Origin: Ganoderma boninense | Taxonomy: Eukaryota; Basidiomycota; Agaricomycetes; Polyporales; Polyporaceae | Length of the DNA: 64,000 bases | Reading direction: 5' to 3' | NCBI GenBank assembly: GCA_002900995.3 | Contig: CM035313.1 | Location: 868,001 to 932,000 of the forward strand | Shown: in pieces, positions 59,371-64,000 of the stretch | Layout of the letters: each line of letters opens with the position of its first letter | How positions within the stretch are numbered: position 1 is the stretch's first letter | Program-made: the position numbers and the translations under genes | The notes under the pieces: model-generated | Seen by the model: only the letters and a program-made list of their open reading frames with translations | The model's database searches: none | Told to the model about the DNA's origin: nothing

Positions 59371-61301
59371 ATGCTCACCCAGTATCTCTTTCTATTTGCG
59401 CAGGTGCATGATGAGTTCCGGATACCGGAGTTGCTCTCGATCTCAGAGCTTTACGATTTCGACATCGAATTTCCCGACGAGAACGACACATCCCGGCCGT
59501 TCATGATCCTTGGTCTGGAGAGCGAGGAGCATGCACGTCTCCTTGCAAGGAGATGCATTCTGGTCAGGTGGATACAATAACCTCCGATGCCCACGCATAT
59601 ATCTGATGTTTCGAGGCTTAGATATGTATGCGAATTCTACGCTCGCGGAAGGTCCTACGAGGAAGTCCACGAACGAAATCAGATGCGATATGCCGCATGG
59701 GAAAAGTACATAGAAGACACCTCCTTTAAGTTCCTGGTGACGGCGTTCAACCACACTATCCCGCAGTGGCGCCAGAAGGACGTCGTCGAAAGCTTCGCAT
59801 ACATGGACTTCCGGGGCAAAATCGAGATGAAGAACCCCGACATCACGCTCACCGTCTTCGAGGAATGTGAGTGCGATGGCACCGAATACTTGATTGGTTG
59901 TTTTTCTCATTCCTGTTATTCCCAAGATCCTGACAAACATGGGACGACCCGAGAGAAGACGGAGGGCGACGGCGAGTTCGACGAAGTCTGGTTCGGGAGG
60001 TTGGTACGTTCAATCGCTGCGCCCCGGAAGCCTCGATTATGCTAGATCCGGGGACACCTAACTGATTCTATGCCGCCCAGATCGAAGTGGGATCTGCTCG
60101 GTCGCTAGCAAAGACATTTGATGTCAAGAAACGCGTTTACTACGGCAACACCAGCATGGAGGCCGAAATGTCGCTCCTCATGGCGAACCAGACACTAGTA
60201 AGGCACCCAGACCAGAGGTCTAAACTTTGCTGACTATATGCGTAGGCCTCCCCAGGGAAACTGATATACGATCCCTTCATCGGCACCGGTAGCATGGCTT
60301 ACGTATGTGCTGCTGTTTGAAACCGGAAACGAGACAGCTCAGACCTTCAACAGACATCCGCGCATTTTGGCGCGTTCGTATTCGGCTCGGATATCGATGG
60401 CCGGCAAATGAGAGGCAAAGGTCTGGGCAGTCTTAGGCATCGTCCGATACCCTTAAATCGCTGATATTATTCGTAGTCAAGCCACCAGGAATTATCCGCG
60501 CTGCCGCACAATACGGTGTCGCCAATCGTATCATGGACCTTTGCACATTCGACGTGACACAGAATCCGTGGAGATGTGGAGAGCTGTTCGACGCGATCGT
60601 GACGGACCCTCCATGTCAGTAGTTTCCCTCACGACTTGCGTTTGCGTTTAGAGCTGAATACCAGACCCGCAGATGGTGTGAGAGCAGGAGCAAAACGTCT
60701 CGGGCGAAAGGACACCCGACCCCCACGAGAAGGTCCTCTCCCTGTGCATGCTGAGCGACCGTGAGTACCTTTCCCAACGATATATCATGACAATCGCGTT
60801 TTAATGTCATTCATACATAGAGATGACCAACCCTACATTCCGCCCATGAAGCCCTACGAGCTTTCCGAGCTGGCGCGAGACCTCGTAATACTAGCACGTT
60901 ACATGCTGAAGCCTCGCGGCCGCGTCGTCTTCTTCCTTCCGACGGTCACCGAGGAGTACGAGGAGCTCGACATCCAAGCAATGCTCTGTGAGGGCATGGA
61001 GCTCGTCGCGAACTCGTTGCAGAACTTTGGCTCCTGGGGCCGCCGGGTGGGTTTCCATTTGACCATATGTATTCTATTGGGAAGGACGTTGCTCACTCCA
61101 CCGCAGTTGATTACGATCCGGAAGACGACGACAGAGGCATACCCGCCTCCTACCTTCGACCCCGCGCATGCCGTCACGGACAATGTTGAAGCGCACGTAC
61201 CGGCACACAAGGACTTCCGTGAGAAGTACTTCCAAGGCTTCAAGAAAAACGACATTAGCATTGAGGGCGGGGACACGGAGCAGGTATCGGGTAACGAGTA
61301 A
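59371..61301 (+). CDS. TRM11: tRNA (guanine-10-N2)-methyltransferase catalytic subunit Trm11
   Basis: With Trm112 it methylates G10 of cytoplasmic tRNAs using S-adenosylmethionine. The start gives MLTQYLFLFAQVHDEFRIPE. N-terminal THUMP-like part: FDIEFPDEND, RYVCEFYARGRSYEEVH, FKFLVTAFNHTIPQ. Methyltransferase domain: motif I LIYDPFIGTGSMAY and FGAFVFGSDIDGRQ, motif IV TDPPYGVRAGAKRLGRK (the Tyr codon is split by an intron after 60614), and RDLVILARYMLKPRGRVVFFLP. The C-terminus reads REKYFQGFKKNDISI and runs to the stop at 61301. About ten exons; every frame join was checked against the family motif order. The 3' end is convergent with the AlkB-like gene, 196 bp away. Confidence 0.92.
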
Positions 61302-61497
61302 ACGTGGAATATGAGCAGGAAAGTGGAGCAAGAGGATTACTGATGATCTACAGAGGGATATTGCAAAATATGTATAAAAAAGCGGGTACACGAGCAGCAA
61401 AGACGCAGAAGACAGCATCAAAAACATGAGAGTCGGGGCAAAATAGCTTAGCTTATAGTACATGATGGTATAGTTGCTTTGGTCGAGATACGAAGCT

Positions 61498-64000
61498 TCA
61501 ATGGTTGCGATTATTGATGTAGCGCGCGGTAGCAGCGATACGGAAATTGAGAGGGACGACCGTATGTCTGAGCCGTTCGCATTGGTGAAACTGGTGATGG
61601 GTGTAAGAGGATATTTACTCACTCGTAGTACTCTTGTACCTCTGCTCCATCCATGATAAGGACATCGCCCTAATCACCATCAGCAGCACGAACAGAGAGG
61701 CACATAGGAAGAACTCACATGTCTCAAGAACAAAGTCAAAGCGTTACACTTCTGCCCGCCGCCGGAGTCCTTGCGATACTTCTTCAGTGGCCGGAAGTGC
61801 ATGAGCGCAGCCGACCCCAACGACAGCGAGGCGACCCTTGGCCCCAGGCCATTCTCGGCGTCGCTGTGGAACTAGTCACCCGAACCTTGTCGTCACCCAA
61901 CCCGCACAGATGACAACACCGACGACATGGCACTCACCGCCATCCTCTGCTCCTCCATGTATGCAGCACTCAGCACTTCGTTGAAACGGTACGGTTGGCT
62001 CTCAGCCTGCATAACGCTCATCATCCGCGACTGGATCAGGTCGCGCGCTTTGACCACGGCGCTGGGTGCGCCATCAAAGGGTATGGTATTCGCTGTTCCC
62101 CCGACGTACTGTGAGAGCGGCGTCAGCACCCAGCGTCATACGTCGACGGTTCGGCAAGTTCGCGTACTTGGTATGGTTCTCCGGCTAACACAACTGCACG
62201 TCAACCCCGATCAATCCCGGAGAGGAGGAGACGACATACTATTCTGGGAGAAGTAGTTCGTGAGCAGCTCGCCTCGGCATTGATGCTATGGGTCCCCGCG
62301 CCCGCGTGTCAGCCACGACGTAATTGAGTTCCTTACGGCACGTACGCTTCGGAGCGGCCACCGCCTGAACTGCAGTTCGCCTGACACGGCTTGCTCCTGG
62401 TATTCCTGGAATATCTCGTTTGCAAGCCCGTTTATCCTTGGGCTGCCCAGGATCAGGTATATGCGTCCTCTGGGTGAATGTAAGAAGGCAGCACTCCTTG
62501 TAGGCAATGAGCGTGATACCAACCGGTTCTGGGGAAGTAAGTAAAAGTGATAGAACCCCGATCCATCTCCCAAACGATAAGACAACATATGAGACGCCAG
62601 TATGCCTGTCGCAACACGTTAAGGACAACGACGATCACTCGTACATTAAACGATTGTGGCTTACCCGAGTCGTCGGCTATCTTGTGGTGCATGAAGCCAG
62701 GGTTCTGCTGACTCCAAAATTCGTTGGGAGTTCTGCTCTTGCCGACAACTTGCAGCGCGGACTGCGACCGTCCTTCGATTCAGTGGATCAAGGACTGAGA
62801 GATTCCATGTTGGACACGCACCCCACAATTCTGACATTCCCAATGCTGCCATTTATATCTGCACCCACTGCATGAGAATCAACTTGAATAACTACCAAAA
62901 TGAACTCACCTGCATGACAGTCGTCCGCAATCCTTACAGTGCCATCCCTTCGTGAACCGACGACTGGTGATGACGCCGTTCGTCGTTTCGGCTGCGGGCG
63001 GTTGCGGAGCGATGTCTTCGAGGTCTTCGTGATCGCACCGGTATGCTGAGTTGAGGAAGGTATCGGAGTACGTTAGGTCCTGCGGTGTCGGTCTGCCGTC
63101 CAGGAGCGTCCAGAACGCGGGACATCTCGGTCGAAGACACATCCAGCCTTGCTCGTAGATCATGGGAGACGGCGCGTGGCAAGACGCGCAAGGGCGGTAC
63201 TCTGCGGTAGGGTTGTCCTCTTTGGCACTAGTCGAAGGATAAGAGAAAGGCAAGTCCGGTTGCAAGGCAGAGCCAAACCACTCACGGCGCGGGGATGCTG
63301 GAGGTCTCGAGGCTGGCGGATTCATCCTGCTTGATCCACCACGGTTCCGGCTGCTTGTCGCACCACTCGAAGGCGAACTTGTATCGGACCACGAATCCGA
63401 TGTTGTTGTCCGCCGGTTGACGTTCCGCTGCCGTGATAGTCGGCCGACGGCGACAAGGAGAATAGAACAATGCACTCACCCCATGCATGTGCAATGTGGT
63501 AGAATCCAAGGACGACGTAGGTGCAACCCGGCTTTGAGGAAAGGTCATAAGGGAACAGCGCATAACGGTCGTCGATGAGGAGGGCGACAGGGCGGCCCAT
63601 CTTGTACGTTCGCAGTAAGGCCCGGACGGACTTGTCTCCTTCCTCTTGATCAGAGGCCTTCAGCAGTGTCGCTTGGCCCTTGGCACTGTGCAGACTCTCG
63701 GCTTTCCCGCCTCTGCGTTGTGACCAGTCCGTGGTTACCAAGCCGCTGCTCGATGATAGAGGGGTTGGAAGGGACTCACCCATGGGAGATGATGAGGCGG
63801 CCATTCCGGGCGAATAGGTCCCGGCTTTTCTTCCGACTGAACAAGCCTCTTTCACAAAGATGACAAAAGACCCCACTCACCTGGCGGAGAATGCACTGAG
63901 GAGGTACCCCTTCACGAGGTCGTTGGCATGGTAGACGCCCGATTGGTAGCTTCGGAACCAGTCGAACGACTCGCATACTTCCTGTCTTGACTGGAAATAC
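61498..64000 (-). CDS. zinc-finger plus AlkB-like 2OG-Fe(II) dioxygenase, 5' end outside window
   Basis: 3' part of a large multi-exon gene entering from the right edge. Order: VCESFDWFRSYQSGVYHAND, LFARNGRLIISHGGG, VALLIDDRYALFPYDLSSKPG, FAFEWCDKQPEPWW. Then come cysteine pairs (CASCHAPSP, GWMCLRPRCPAFW, WHCKDCGRLSC, HWECQNCG) that could bind zinc. The dioxygenase domain follows: GGTANTIPFDGAP, NEVLSAAYMEEQRMAFHSDAEN (Fe ligands His and Asp in HSD), ASLSLGSAALMHFRP, RHGDVLIMDGAEVQ, YYEHTVVPLNFRIAATARYI (third ligand His, 2OG-binding Arg). The last intron has its acceptor at GGCTCAG, and the stop is at 61500-61498. AlkB relatives demethylate nucleic acids; the substrate of this basidiomycete type is not known to me. 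Confidence 0.82.

Noticed and set aside
1..64000. CRISPR arrays, bacterial operons, ribosome binding sites
   Set aside because: Spliced genes and the protein families show a eukaryotic fungal genome; no spaced short repeats were seen.

Overview
The window looks like nuclear DNA of a filamentous basidiomycete, most likely an Agaricomycete of the polypore type. Genes are GC-rich and broken by many short introns (mostly about 50-65 nt, GT-AG with a few GC-AG). DUF6535, zf-4CXXC_R1 and caspase-domain proteins and a large F-box protein are all present. I saw no tRNA, rRNA or CRISPR array.

Layout. The left two thirds is an accessory region built around six paralogues of a GtaA-type (DUF5127/DUF4965/DUF1793) glutaminase-like ectoenzyme. 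Each has a signal peptide, a large ectodomain, one C-terminal transmembrane helix and a cytoplasmic tail ending in a coiled-coil segment and a PPEY (PPxY) motif. Copies A-D (1675-21085) lie head-to-tail on the minus strand. An intact caspase-domain gene (21815-23944, minus) follows, and decayed pieces resembling it sit in the B-C and C-D spacers, so the ancestral duplication unit probably included it. Two conserved genes, ATG6 (24874-26672) and the glutamate-cysteine ligase gene GCS1 (27227-30819), separate these from copies E and F (31882-41161) on the plus strand. Two related F-box genes bracket the whole region in mirrored orientation: a partial one at 1-791 (minus) and one at 45172 (plus). 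The gene order is therefore roughly palindromic. A DUF6535 membrane protein lies between copy F and the second F-box gene. That F-box gene runs in frame into a WD40 region with two TGA stops.

Two short non-autonomous inverted-repeat elements (720 and 710 bp) share end architecture and 8-bp target duplications. One lies inside an intron of copy B, and its target duplication covers the 5' splice site itself.

The right part (48.9-64 kb) is conserved and housekeeping in type: DNA polymerase kappa, a WBP4-like U1-type zinc-finger splicing protein, TIM17, a zf-4CXXC_R1/DDT-like nuclear protein, an SWS1/ZSWIM7 Shu-complex homologue (short and in four exons, so easily missed), the tRNA methyltransferase subunit TRM11, and the 3' part of a zinc-finger plus AlkB-like 2OG-Fe(II) dioxygenase gene. 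TIM17/zf-4CXXC and SWS1/TRM11 are divergent pairs with about 0.3 kb between starts.

Functional reading (inference): the array would give the cell surface several variants of an amide-hydrolysing or amide-binding ectoenzyme whose tails could be ubiquitinated through WW-domain ligases. The neighbours ATG6 and GCS1 connect loosely to nutrient status and glutamate use, but no common regulation is shown.
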